Source of the DNA: MAG-120531 sp002378585
GTDB taxonomy: Bacteria > Bacteroidota > Bacteroidia > Flavobacteriales > Flavobacteriaceae
Length of the DNA: 64,000 nt
Reading direction: 5' to 3'
Assembly: GCA_937890575.1 (NCBI GenBank)
Contig: CALADZ010000098.1
Coordinates: 1 to 64,000 of the forward strand
Position numbers and translations under genes: made by a program. Of the stretch, positions 1 through 8,227 are shown in pieces. The stretch's first letter is position 1, and every line of letters starts with the position of its first letter. The notes beneath the pieces were generated by a model. That model did not search any database and was not told the origin of the DNA. It saw only the letters and a list, made by a program, of their open reading frames with translations.

Positions 1-116
1 AACCCCAACAACAAGGGTGCATTGCGGGATCCAGGTGATAACACAACGCGATGGATACCAAAAGCCTTACAATAGGCAACCACCCATCTGGCCAATGCAA
101 TTTTGGGGTACAGCAT
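1..116 (-). CDS. menD: MenD, 2-succinyl-5-enolpyruvyl-6-hydroxy-3-cyclohexene-1-carboxylate synthase (5' end only)
   Basis: Only the first 38 codons lie in the window; the gene runs off the left edge. The translation begins MLYPKIALARWVVAYCKAFG and continues to LSPGSRNAPLLLG, where SPGSRNAPL is the diagnostic N-terminal MenD motif. MenD is a thiamine-diphosphate enzyme that joins isochorismate and 2-oxoglutarate in menaquinone synthesis. It lies 52 nt downstream of menF on the same strand, so the two consecutive pathway steps are neighbours. The ATG is chosen because it sits a normal distance before the motif. A TAnnTTTG element ends 4 nt before it, so it may have its own near-leaderless transcript. 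The call is confident although the gene is partial. Confidence 0.88.
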   Translation of the reverse strand, partial: MLYPKIALARWVVAYCKAFGIHRVVLSPGSRNAPLLLG

Positions 117-120
117 ACCG

Positions 121-128
121 CAAAAGTA
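121..128 (-). promoter_or_regulatory. Bacteroidota -7 element before menD
   Basis: Minus strand reads TACTTTTG, an exact TAnnTTTG match. It ends 4 nt before the menD ATG, so a transcript from it would have almost no leader. Confidence 0.45.
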
Positions 129-168
129 GGCATCAAACACTGGTTTTCCCAAGTTTTCCCCTTTATTT

Positions 169-1218
169 TTATCCGATTAGCTGGGCCAATACCCTTGCCT
201 TGGCTTGGGTCTCCTCCCACTCAAGACCTGGATTTGAACCAGCGACTATTCCACCGCCGACATAAAGCTTCACACGGTCATTTTTCCAAGACAAGCACCT
301 CAGAGTTACATATAAATCAGCCTGATTACCCGAGTCGATCCAGCCTAAATAACCTGCATAAAACGCTCTATCTTCTGTTTCAAGTGATTTGATCATTTTC
401 AGCGCCGCTGCCCTAGGCCAACCTGCAATAGCTGGACTAGGATGCAAAACGCTGATTAACTTATCCAGGTCGATGCCATCTCGCTCCGCACTGATAGTTT
501 GGGCTAGGTGGAATAATGGTCCCGCTTGAATGGTCTCCAGTGGATGGATCACCGGAGATAATCCCAAACTGCGCAAAGAGTTGTCTAAATCTTGTGTGAC
601 CCATCGTTGTTCCTGAATTTCTTTCTCACCCCACACCACCTCCTCTAAGGAAGACACAGAGGAAGTTCCTGCTAGTGCGACGGTTTCCATAAGTTGTTTC
701 GAAGTGCGCAACAAACGCTCAGGAGTAGCACACAGCCACATACCTACCTTGGGATGTGACCAAATAGCCACCATGGCAGCGGGATACGTATGCAGCATGC
801 GCCGGAATAGCAACCACGGATCATACGCTCCTTCACACTCAATGGACCTAGCCAAAACCACTTTGGTCAAGGCTTGAGCATTGATGGCTTGTAGCGCTTG
901 CTCCACAAGAGCTTCGTGATCTTTTCGTGCTGATTTACTCAATGCCATCTGCTGGATTGGCTTGGTGACATCCCCCAACAAGGAACGCCTAGCGTCCCAT
1001 TGAGCGTCGGGTCGAAAAAGCAGTGGCTTTTGGGAAGCGTTATCGAAAGGAGCTACCAAAAAACCTGTAGACTGATCATCTGCATAGATTAATTCTTGGG
1101 TGGACTGCAGCACCAATTTAACCTCGTTTTGGTGAGGCAACGAGAAACAAACCCAGGGCAGATCTTTTGATCTGTGGTCCTCCAATGCTATGTCAAGTGG
1201 TGTCTTTTTGACTTCCAT
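169..1218 (-). CDS. menF: Isochorismate synthase
   Basis: A chorismate-binding family protein of 349 aa, shorter than enterobacterial MenF (about 430 aa) but in the range I expect for Bacteroidota. It converts chorismate to isochorismate, the first committed step of menaquinone synthesis. The catalytic half shows LAGTSS, the helix EKEIQEQRWV, and LHPSPAIAGWPRAAAL followed by FYAGYLGW, the HPTPAVxGxP-type active-site block of this superfamily. It starts with ATG inside a TAATG junction, overlapping the stop of the upstream thioesterase by one base, which implies translational coupling. menD follows downstream. The family also contains anthranilate and salicylate synthases, but the menD neighbour favours menaquinone. 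Confidence 0.9.
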   Translation of the reverse strand: MEVKKTPLDIALEDHRSKDLPWVCFSLPHQNEVKLVLQSTQELIYADDQSTGFLVAPFDNASQKPLLFRPDAQWDARRSLLGDVTKPIQQMALSKSARKDHEALVEQALQAINAQALTKVVLARSIECEGAYDPWLLFRRMLHTYPAAMVAIWSHPKVGMWLCATPERLLRTSKQLMETVALAGTSSVSSLEEVVWGEKEIQEQRWVTQDLDNSLRSLGLSPVIHPLETIQAGPLFHLAQTISAERDGIDLDKLISVLHPSPAIAGWPRAAALKMIKSLETEDRAFYAGYLGWIDSGNQADLYVTLRCLSWKNDRVKLYVGGGIVAGSNPGLEWEETQAKARVLAQLIG

Positions 1219-1640
1219 TATTTTTTTGGCAGACTGAGTGTGGTCAATTTGCAGGAGGAGATCAATGTACCTGACTCATCTGCTAAGTCAATTTTCCAAA
1301 GCTGCATCGTTCTTCCTGAATGAACCAGTTGAGCCACCGCATAGACATAACCCTCCCGCATACTCTTAACGTGGTTGGCGGAAATCTCAATACCGCGAAC
1401 TACCGCGTTTTGGGTGTCTAAAAAAATATGAACGGCCGCAGAACCAATACTCTCGGCTAAAGCCACCATAGCACCACCGTGTAACACCCCATCAGGTTGA
1501 TACACCTTTGGACTCACTGGCATGCGGCCAGTTAATGTTTTAGCGGTCAAATCTACATCCGTATATTCAATGGAAAGTGTTTCCATCAACGTGCCCGGAC
1601 ACCTTTTGTTGCACTGGGCTAGAATTTGTTCTTTAGTCAT
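1218..1640 (-). CDS. Hotdog-fold PaaI-type thioesterase, probable DHNA-CoA thioesterase
   Basis: A 140-aa single-domain hotdog protein. The motif GVLHGGAMVALAESIGSAA (about residues 50-68) matches the PaaI/MenI active-site helix, with an acidic residue in the helix as expected for the nucleophile or base. Such enzymes hydrolyse acyl-CoA thioesters. Because its stop overlaps the menF start by one base and menD follows, the likely substrate is 1,4-dihydroxy-2-naphthoyl-CoA (the MenI role). That substrate is inferred from context, not from the motif. The gene starts about 60 nt after the dnaK terminator and has a possible promoter of its own. Confidence 0.8.
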   Translation of the reverse strand: MTKEQILAQCNKRCPGTLMETLSIEYTDVDLTAKTLTGRMPVSPKVYQPDGVLHGGAMVALAESIGSAAVHIFLDTQNAVVRGIEISANHVKSMREGYVYAVAQLVHSGRTMQLWKIDLADESGTLISSCKLTTLSLPKK

Positions 1641-1661
1641 TACTTTGGGAGTCTAATGGTT

Positions 1662-1669
1662 CGAAATTA
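1662..1669 (-). promoter_or_regulatory. Possible -7 element for thioesterase-menF
   Basis: Minus strand TAATTTCG matches TAnnTTTG at all but one position. A TTTG lies 19 nt upstream at the usual -33 distance. It sits between the dnaK terminator and the thioesterase ATG. Confidence 0.4.
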
Positions 1670-1690
1670 CGCTTTTCAAGTCCTATTACA

Positions 1691-1716
1691 AACAAAAAAG
1701 GACGGCATAGCCGTCC
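1691..1716 (-). terminator. Rho-independent terminator of dnaK
   Basis: The perfect stem GGACGGC/GCCGTCC with a 3-nt loop (1700-1716) is followed on the minus strand by TTTTTTGTTTG. It lies 20 nt past the dnaK stop and separates dnaK from the menaquinone genes. Confidence 0.85.
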
Positions 1717-1736
1717 CTTCGTTTGTTGGTAGCTGT

Positions 1737-3638
1737 TTATTTTACTTCCTCAAAATCTACATCCTCCACTTGATCAGCAGCACCTTGTTGTCCTGGCTGT
1801 TCTTGAGAAGAAGCATCAGCGCCATTTTGAGCCTCTGCCTGTGCCTTGTACATTTCTTCTGAAGCATTTTTCCAAGCTTCGTTTAACGCGTCTAAGGCTG
1901 GAGTAATCTGAGTCAGATCCTTTGTTTCAAACGCGGTTTTTAGAGCGGCCAAAGTAGTTTCAACAGGCGCTTTTTTGTCTGCAGAAATCTTATCCCCAAA
2001 CTCTTTGAGTTGTTTTTCAGTTTGGAAAATCATGCTGTCTGCTTCGTTGAGCTTCTCAGCAGTTTCTTTAGCTTTTTGATCCGCCTCCGCATTGGCCTCA
2101 GCCTCAGCCTTCATGCGTTTAATTTCATCCTCAGTCAATCCAGAAGAAGCCTCGATACGGATATCTTGGGTTTTATTAGTCGCCTTGTCGGTCGCAGAAA
2201 CTTTGATGATACCGTTGGCATCAATGTCAAAAGTAACTTCGATTTGAGGAACCCCTCTTTGTGCCGGTGGAATTCCGTCTAAGTGGAATCTTCCGATCGT
2301 CTTGTTGTCTTGTGCCATGGGACGCTCGCCTTGTATTACGTGTATCTCTACAGAGGGTTGATTGTCCGCAGCCGTGGAGAAAACCTGCGACTTCTTGGTC
2401 GGAATCGTCGTGTTAGACTCGATCAATTTAGTCATCACCCCACCCATAGTTTCAATACCTAAGGATAGTGGTGTCACATCCAACAACAATACATCTTTAA
2501 CATCTCCAGTCAATACACCTCCTTGAATAGCAGCGCCAACAGCCACAACCTCATCAGGGTTAACGCCTTTTGATGGTTTTTTCCCAAAGAATTTCTCTAC
2601 CGCCTCTTGAACAGCTGGGATGCGTGTTGAACCACCGACTAAAATAATTTCATCGATATCGCTTTTTGACAAACCTGCCGCCTTGAGTGCTGATTCACAA
2701 GGTTTGATGGTCCGTTCCACCAAATCCGAAATCAATTGTTCAAATTTGGCACGGGTTAATGTGCGCACTAAGTGCTTAGGCCCAGAGGCAGTCGCTGTGA
2801 TGTAAGGCAAATTAATCTCTGTTTGAGAAGAAGAAGAAAGTTCAATTTTAGCTTTCTCTGCTGCCTCACGCAAACGTTGAAGCGCCATAGCATCCTTGCG
2901 CAAATCCATAGATTCCTCTGACTGAAACTCGTCAGCCAACCAGTCAATAATGGTTTGATCCACGTCATCACCTCCTAAGTGAGTATCTCCGTCGGTTGAA
3001 AGCACCTCGAAAACTCCGTCACCTAGCTCAAGGATAGATACGTCATGGGTACCTCCTCCAAAGTCAAAAACAACAATCTTTTGGTCTGTATTTTTCTTGT
3101 CTAATCCGTAGGCCAATGAAGCCGCTGTAGGCTCATTGATGATGCGCTCCACTTTTAATCCTGCGATTTCTCCCGCTTCTTTGGTAGCTTGTCTTTGAGC
3201 GTCGTTAAAGTAAGCAGGTACCGTGATGACCGCTCTGGTCACTTCTTGACCTAAGTAATCCTCAGCAGTTTTCTTCATTTTTTGAAGAATCATGGCTGAC
3301 AATTCTTGTGGCGTATACAAACGACCATCAATATCTACTCTTGGGGTGTCATTGTCCCCCTGAACCACAGTGTAGGGAACGCGACCTACTTCTTTTTTGG
3401 ACTCCGAAAATTTGTTGCCCATGAATCGTTTAATCGAGTAGATGGTTTTATGAGGGTTGGTTACTGCCTGTCTTTTGGCCGCATCCCCAACCTTAATTTC
3501 ACCGCCTTCAACAAAAGCGATTACCGAGGGTGTGGTTCTTTTTCCTTCTGCATTTGGAATAACTACGGGTTCATTGCCCTCCATTACGGAAACGCATGAA
3601 TTGGTTGTTCCTAAGTCAATACCTATAATTTTGCTCAT
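1737..3638 (-). CDS. dnaK: Hsp70 chaperone DnaK
   Basis: A 633-aa ATP-dependent cytoplasmic chaperone. The start MSKIIGIDLGTTNSCVSV is the invariant Hsp70 N-terminus, so the ATG at 3638 is used rather than an upstream in-frame extension of 25 codons that matches nothing in the family. The nucleotide-binding domain covers about residues 1-385, with phosphate loops DLGTTNS and FDFGGGTHDVS (the second is usually DLGGGTFDVS). The substrate-binding domain follows, with DVTPLSLGIETMGG, and then an acidic helical lid ending VEDVDFEEVK, the EEVD-like tail. It is monocistronic, with a strong terminator downstream. No dnaJ or grpE lies next to it. The start-proximal region holds an unusual sigma-54-like promoter, listed separately. 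Confidence 0.98.
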   Translation of the reverse strand: MSKIIGIDLGTTNSCVSVMEGNEPVVIPNAEGKRTTPSVIAFVEGGEIKVGDAAKRQAVTNPHKTIYSIKRFMGNKFSESKKEVGRVPYTVVQGDNDTPRVDIDGRLYTPQELSAMILQKMKKTAEDYLGQEVTRAVITVPAYFNDAQRQATKEAGEIAGLKVERIINEPTAASLAYGLDKKNTDQKIVVFDFGGGTHDVSILELGDGVFEVLSTDGDTHLGGDDVDQTIIDWLADEFQSEESMDLRKDAMALQRLREAAEKAKIELSSSSQTEINLPYITATASGPKHLVRTLTRAKFEQLISDLVERTIKPCESALKAAGLSKSDIDEIILVGGSTRIPAVQEAVEKFFGKKPSKGVNPDEVVAVGAAIQGGVLTGDVKDVLLLDVTPLSLGIETMGGVMTKLIESNTTIPTKKSQVFSTAADNQPSVEIHVIQGERPMAQDNKTIGRFHLDGIPPAQRGVPQIEVTFDIDANGIIKVSATDKATNKTQDIRIEASSGLTEDEIKRMKAEAEANAEADQKAKETAEKLNEADSMIFQTEKQLKEFGDKISADKKAPVETTLAALKTAFETKDLTQITPALDALNEAWKNASEEMYKAQAEAQNGADASSQEQPGQQGAADQVEDVDFEEVK

Positions 3639-3672
3639 AACAGTTGTATTAAGTGTGATTGCTCTTTTAAAA

Positions 3673-3687
3673 GCAAGGTTTGTGCCA
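3673..3687 (-). promoter_or_regulatory. Sigma-54-type -24/-12 promoter upstream of dnaK
   Basis: The minus strand reads TGGCAC, five bases, TTGC, an exact match to the core RpoN consensus with correct GG-to-GC spacing. The predicted transcription start is near 3661, giving a leader of about 23 nt to the dnaK ATG. No TAnnTTTG element is visible on this strand close to dnaK. This is a sequence match only; an activator site has not been identified. Confidence 0.5.
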
Positions 3688-3712
3688 TGATTAAAAACAT
3701 GACAAGCTGACA

Positions 3713-3720
3713 TATTTTTG
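3713..3720 (+). promoter_or_regulatory. Possible -7 element for sdaA within a small inverted repeat
   Basis: TATTTTTG is an exact TAnnTTTG match about 86 nt before the sdaA ATG. It lies inside the palindrome TGACA-N6-TGTCA (3708-3723), so a repressor bound there could occlude it. The long leader makes the assignment tentative. Confidence 0.35.
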
Positions 3721-3806
3721 TCATTTCTATCCCCCTAGCACCAAAGCTGATATTGATGGTAAAGCCAAAACAATGATGTATCTTCGTTAGACAATATTTA
3801 GGCACT

Positions 3807-5228
3807 ATGGAGTACATCCGCGTTTTTGATATGCTTAAAATCGGTGTAGGCCCTTCTAGCTCTCATACCTTAGGTCCTTGGCGCAGTGCACAGGAGTTTA
3901 CCCAACACCTTCTTGAACAGGATTTTCGCCACCGAGTGACTAAAATTCAGGTGCACCTGTTTGGATCACTCTCGCTTACTGGAAAAGGGCACGCTACAGA
4001 TAAAGCCATACAATTAGGTTTGGGTGGGTGGGATCCAGTCACCATTAAGCCAGACGAGATTGAAGCCGCACTTTATCAGATGCACCACCACAAACAAATC
4101 ATGTTGTGGGGGGTGAAATCAATTCCATTTGATCCAAAAACCGACTTGTTTTTTGAGCGGACATTTTTGGCCTTCCACCCAAACGGACTTACTTTTAAAG
4201 CCTACGCAGAGGGACAAATACTCACGGAACAAACCTATTTTTCCATAGGAGGAGGATTTATCACCCAAGAAAAGCCTACCCAATTACCCGACAACGCTGC
4301 ACCAAAAAATGTACCCTTTCCCTACAAGAACGGTGAAGAATTACTGGCCCACTGCCAACAACAAGGAGCATCAATTGCTCAAATAGCCCTGGCCAATGAG
4401 TCTGTATTCAACACGCAAGAGGAAATTGAAGAGAAAATCACAGCGATTTGGCAGGTAATGAGGGATGCGGCCTACGAGGGCTGTCACAGCGAAGGTATAT
4501 TGCCCGGAGGATTGGCCGTGAAGCGCAGAGCCTATACCCTACACCAATCACTCATCAAAAACACCCCGTACACCGGCCCAGAAGATTGGATAACCGCCAT
4601 ACGATCTACGGAAGTTAAGTTTAAAGAAATACTTAAATGGGTAAGCTGTATCGCCTTAAGCATCAATGAAGTAAATGCTTCAATGGGCAAAGTTGTTACC
4701 GCGCCGACAAACGGAAGTGCTGGCGTTATTCCCGCCGTGTTGTTTTACTATTTAGTGATTGACAATCACGATGCTCATCTAGAGGAAATAAATGAATTTC
4801 TGCTGGTATCCGCGACCATCGGCAGTATTTTTAAACAAGGAGCGACCATTTCTGCTGCGCTTGGAGGATGTCAGGCAGAGATTGGCGTTTCTGCCGCAAT
4901 GGCAGCAGCTGGACTTACCGCTGTCTCTGGAGGAACAGCAGAACAAGTGCTCATGGCGGCAGAAATTGCCATGGAACACCACCTTGGACTGACTTGCGAC
5001 CCCATTCAGGGTTTAGTACAAATCCCGTGTATTGAACGAAACTCTATGGGGGCCATCAAAGCCATTAATGCCGCTACACTGGCCTTAGATGCGGATCCTA
5101 AAGATGCTAAAATCTCCCTAGATGCAGTCGTCAAAACGATGTGGGAAACAGCTTTAGATATGAATGCCAACTACAAAGAAACCTCAACAGCTGGCCTAGC
5201 ACTGAGTGTAGGACTCAGCGACTGTTAA
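3807..5228 (+). CDS. sdaA: L-serine ammonia-lyase (iron-sulfur type, fused beta-alpha)
   Basis: A 473-aa single-chain L-serine dehydratase that deaminates serine to pyruvate. The N-terminal beta domain starts VFDMLKIGVGPSSSHTLGPW, the substrate-site signature. The C-terminal alpha domain carries GGCQAEIGVSAAMAAAG and LTCDPIQGLVQIPCIERN, which supply the three conserved cysteines of the labile [4Fe-4S] cluster. Length agrees with the fused form (about 455-475 aa). It is divergent from dnaK, and panB follows 45 nt downstream in the same direction. Pyruvate supply links loosely to pantoate synthesis, but that is inference. Confidence 0.95.
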   Translation: MEYIRVFDMLKIGVGPSSSHTLGPWRSAQEFTQHLLEQDFRHRVTKIQVHLFGSLSLTGKGHATDKAIQLGLGGWDPVTIKPDEIEAALYQMHHHKQIMLWGVKSIPFDPKTDLFFERTFLAFHPNGLTFKAYAEGQILTEQTYFSIGGGFITQEKPTQLPDNAAPKNVPFPYKNGEELLAHCQQQGASIAQIALANESVFNTQEEIEEKITAIWQVMRDAAYEGCHSEGILPGGLAVKRRAYTLHQSLIKNTPYTGPEDWITAIRSTEVKFKEILKWVSCIALSINEVNASMGKVVTAPTNGSAGVIPAVLFYYLVIDNHDAHLEEINEFLLVSATIGSIFKQGATISAALGGCQAEIGVSAAMAAAGLTAVSGGTAEQVLMAAEIAMEHHLGLTCDPIQGLVQIPCIERNSMGAIKAINAATLALDADPKDAKISLDAVVKTMWETALDMNANYKETSTAGLALSVGLSDC

Positions 5229-5273
5229 TCTATTCATTCAAATATCCCTACCTTTAACACCTAAATACAAACC

Positions 5274-6092
5274 ATGTCTGCAGCAACTCCTGAACATAAA
5301 AAAGTGACCGTAAAGACCCTGAGTGATTTGAAGAAAAAAGGGGAAAAAATATCCATGTTAACTGCTTATGATTACACCATGGCCAAAATTGTCGACCATG
5401 CCCGCGTCGATGTGGTATTGGTAGGAGATTCTGCTTCAAATGTGATGGCTGGGCACGAAACTACCTTGCCTATTACCCTGGACCAAATGATCTATCACGC
5501 CAGCGCGGTTGTTCGTGCTGTAGAAAGAGCCCTTGTGGTTGTAGACCTCCCTTTTGGTTCTTATCAAAGCGATCCAAAAGAAGCACTGAAATCAGCCATT
5601 CGCATCATGAAAGAGAGCGGTGCCCACGCCGTAAAATTAGAGGGAGGAAAAGAGATCAAAGAATCCATTAAGCGCATTCTTCATGCAGGTATCCCGGTCA
5701 TGGGTCATTTAGGGCTAACGCCACAATCTATTTACAAGTTTGGCACCTATACCGTACGCGCCAAAGAGCAAGAGGAGGCATTACGACTGAAAGAGGATGC
5801 CTTATTGCTTCAAGAATTAGGCTGTTTTGGGATGGTTATCGAAAAAGTGCCCGCTGTTTTGGCCCAGGAAGTGGCCCAATCACTTCACATGCCCGTCATT
5901 GGAATTGGTGCCGGTTCTGGTGTTGATGGCCAAGTACTAGTCATTCATGATTTGTTGGGGATGACCCATGAGTTTAGTCCTAGATTTTTAAGGCGTTACA
6001 TGAATTTATACCACGACATGAGTCAAGCTATCGGCCAATACGTCGCTGACGTAAAGGCCGTAGATTTTCCTAACGCCCAAGAACAGTACTAG
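5274..6092 (+). CDS. panB: Ketopantoate hydroxymethyltransferase
   Basis: A 272-aa TIM-barrel enzyme that transfers a hydroxymethyl group from methylene-tetrahydrofolate to 2-oxoisovalerate, the first step towards pantothenate and CoA. Visible family motifs in order are MLTAYDYTMA, LVGDSASNVMAGHETTLPIT (metal and substrate site), VKLEGG, MGHLGLTPQS and GIGAG. Full length. A TACCTTTA sequence at 5249-5256 resembles a -7 element 17 nt before the ATG. The pseudouridine synthase gene begins 2 nt after the stop, so the pair is probably cotranscribed. Confidence 0.96.
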   Translation: MSAATPEHKKVTVKTLSDLKKKGEKISMLTAYDYTMAKIVDHARVDVVLVGDSASNVMAGHETTLPITLDQMIYHASAVVRAVERALVVVDLPFGSYQSDPKEALKSAIRIMKESGAHAVKLEGGKEIKESIKRILHAGIPVMGHLGLTPQSIYKFGTYTVRAKEQEEALRLKEDALLLQELGCFGMVIEKVPAVLAQEVAQSLHMPVIGIGAGSGVDGQVLVIHDLLGMTHEFSPRFLRRYMNLYHDMSQAIGQYVADVKAVDFPNAQEQY

Positions 6093-6094
6093 TC

Positions 6095-6802
6095 TTGTCT
6101 CATTCAAACGAAACAAACCTTCAAATCCTCTATGAGGACAACCACCTCATGGTGGTGAACAAAAGGGCTGGCGACCTAGTTCAGGGAGACCATACCGGGG
6201 ACTTACCTTTAGGGGAATACATCAAATCATTCATCAAAAAAAGGGATCACAAGCCCGGCGCCGTATACTTAGGTGTACCTCACCGACTTGACCGACCCAC
6301 TACTGGTTTGGTCGTATACGCCAAAAGTTCCAAAGCACTTCCCAGACTCAATAAGCTATTTGCCGAGAAACAAGCAAAAAAAACCTATTGGGCGATTGTG
6401 AAGCATGCGCCTCAAAATCCAAGTGGAGAGCTGATTCATTATCTGGTGCGCAACACCAAGCAAAACAAGTCGTACGCGCATATTAAGCCAGTTGGTGATT
6501 CCAAGTTAGCTTCATTGAGTTACAAAACGCTGGTGAAACTAGACAATTATACGCTGCTAGAAATCGATTTACACACGGGTAGACATCACCAAATTAGGGC
6601 ACAGCTTGCCGCCCTGGGCAGTCCCATCAAAGGAGATTTAAAATACGGTTTCGATCGATCAAATCCAGATGGAAGTATTTCCTTGCACGCCAGATCACTA
6701 GCCTTTATCCATCCCGTTCAACAAAAGCCACTAATGATTACTGCTCCTGTGCCTAAAGATTCATTGTGGCAGGCATTTGCCCAGGTGCTTCAGACTGATT
6801 GA
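6095..6802 (+). CDS. RluA-family RNA pseudouridine synthase
   Basis: A 235-aa protein with the RluA catalytic block PHRLDRPTTGLVVYAKS, in which the Asp of HRLD is the nucleophile, and the downstream LHTGRHHQIRAQLA block. These enzymes isomerise specific uridines in rRNA or tRNA. No S4 domain precedes the catalytic domain, so it is a short single-domain member; the target site cannot be told from sequence. The start is TTG, 2 nt after the panB stop; no ATG is available before the conserved N-terminal strand LQILYEDNHLMVVNK. Its 3' end overlaps the convergent transporter gene by 13 nt. Confidence 0.9.
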   Translation: MSHSNETNLQILYEDNHLMVVNKRAGDLVQGDHTGDLPLGEYIKSFIKKRDHKPGAVYLGVPHRLDRPTTGLVVYAKSSKALPRLNKLFAEKQAKKTYWAIVKHAPQNPSGELIHYLVRNTKQNKSYAHIKPVGDSKLASLSYKTLVKLDNYTLLEIDLHTGRHHQIRAQLAALGSPIKGDLKYGFDRSNPDGSISLHARSLAFIHPVQQKPLMITAPVPKDSLWQAFAQVLQTD

Positions 6803-8121
6803 GGGGTAAATTGAGGTTCTTTAACCCTAAATAGCAAAACAATCCCCCACACGAAAAATAACCCCAATACTACGATTGCAATCCTCATATCCCCCGTATA
6901 TTGAGCGACAGCTCCGTAGATTAGGGTACCCAAAACGATCCCCCATTTCTCCGCTGAATCATAAAAACTGAAGTAAGAAGCCGTGTCCTCAGTCTCTGGC
7001 AAAAATTTGGCATAAGTCGCTCTAGACAACGCTTGAACAGAACCCATCACCCAACCGACAAAAAATGCAGCTAAGTAAAAATCTGCTGGGGTCTCCAAGA
7101 AAAATGCGTCAATACATATCAACACCCAAAGGGTATTAATCACCATCAAAATGCGAATATTTCCCCATTTGGCGGCTGCCTTTGCCGTGACCAAGGCGCC
7201 TGCAATGGCGACCAGCTGAATCAATAACATACTGACAATAAGCCCGGTAGTTCGCTCCTGGTCACTACCCCAAGCAATTTCTTGCTCCCCATAAAAAGCG
7301 GCCACCAACATGATGGTTTGCACGGCCATATTATACACAAAATAGGCCCTAAGGTACCTGCTGAGCATCAATTGATTTTTGAGTTGTTTGGCTACTGATA
7401 TGAGTTCTGACACACCTCCAAAAAATAATTTATTCAGAGAACCCGAGCTAGGATGTCCCTTAGGCATGTAGTAAAAAGAATATTGGCTAAATATAAACCA
7501 CCAAAGCCCCACACTGATAAAGGAATAACGCATGGCTTTGATCGCTGCCTCACCATCTGAACCAGTAATTCCAAATACTTCTGGTTTCATGACCATGGCC
7601 AAATTGATCAACAGCAACAATACACTCCCTACATATCCCAAAGAAAATCCTTTAGCGCTGATTTGATTTTGCTGTTCTTTATAGGCAATGTCTGGCAAGT
7701 ACGAATTATTGAGCGCGTAACTCACCCAAAAGCCAACTAACCCGAAAAAGTAAGCGGCTAAACTGAAATAAATCTGGGATAACGAAAACCAATACAAAGC
7801 GACACAGGAGAGACTTCCCAAGTAACAAAACAACTTCATGAAGATTTTTTTATTGCCTAAATAGTCAGCCATCCCGGCGATTATGGGGGTGATTAATGCA
7901 ATCGCCAAAAAAGCAGCTGAAGTCACATAGCTAATCAATGGACCCCGCTCCATATCGATACCAAATACATGAATGGTCTCTATACCCTCCATGCGAAATA
8001 AGGCGCCGTAGAAAATAGGAAATAGCGCTGATGTGATGACTAAGCTGTAAACGGAATTGGCCCAATCGTAAAAGGCCCAGGCAAAAAGAAGCTTTTTACT
8101 TCCTTTCTCTAATTGAGGCAT
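6790..8121 (-). CDS. UMF1-type MFS transporter
   Basis: A 443-aa membrane protein with about 12 hydrophobic segments. The N-terminus KKLLFAWAFYDWANSVYSLV is typical of the UMF1/Atg22-like branch of the major facilitator superfamily. Other visible landmarks are the cytoplasmic loop ADYLGNKKIFM after TM3 and GSVQALSRATYAKFLPE in the second half. The branch is common in Bacteroidota; the substrate is not known and cannot be inferred here. The gene is divergent from the lipoprotein gene and converges on the pseudouridine synthase gene with a 13-nt overlap. A TATATTTA element lies 12 nt before its ATG. Confidence 0.88.
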   Translation of the reverse strand: MPQLEKGSKKLLFAWAFYDWANSVYSLVITSALFPIFYGALFRMEGIETIHVFGIDMERGPLISYVTSAAFLAIALITPIIAGMADYLGNKKIFMKLFCYLGSLSCVALYWFSLSQIYFSLAAYFFGLVGFWVSYALNNSYLPDIAYKEQQNQISAKGFSLGYVGSVLLLLINLAMVMKPEVFGITGSDGEAAIKAMRYSFISVGLWWFIFSQYSFYYMPKGHPSSGSLNKLFFGGVSELISVAKQLKNQLMLSRYLRAYFVYNMAVQTIMLVAAFYGEQEIAWGSDQERTTGLIVSMLLIQLVAIAGALVTAKAAAKWGNIRILMVINTLWVLICIDAFFLETPADFYLAAFFVGWVMGSVQALSRATYAKFLPETEDTASYFSFYDSAEKWGIVLGTLIYGAVAQYTGDMRIAIVVLGLFFVWGIVLLFRVKEPQFTPQSV

Positions 8122-8133
8122 ATGTTTTAATTT

Positions 8134-8141
8134 TAAATATA
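8134..8141 (-). promoter_or_regulatory. Weak -7 element before the UMF1 transporter
   Basis: Minus strand TATATTTA (TAnnTTTG with the last base changed), 12 nt before the ATG. Confidence 0.3.
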
Positions 8142-8176
8142 ATACAAGTTACTGACAAGTCTTCCTTGGGATAAAC

Positions 8177-8184
8177 TAATTTTG
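8177..8184 (+). promoter_or_regulatory. Bacteroidota -7 element before lipoprotein-msrB
   Basis: TAATTTTG, an exact TAnnTTTG match, 43 nt before the lipoprotein ATG. Confidence 0.5.
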
Positions 8185-8227
8185 GTACGCTTTTTGGTTT
8201 ACATTTTAAAACATTAATCCAACTCCT

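Noticed and set aside
1626..3690. Open frames on the plus strand opposite dnaK and the thioesterase.
   Set aside because: They lie entirely antisense to a clear Hsp70 gene and encode no recognisable domain.
3636..3713. A longer DnaK with 25 extra N-terminal residues.
   Set aside because: Family proteins begin at MSKIIGIDLG; the extension covers the promoter region.
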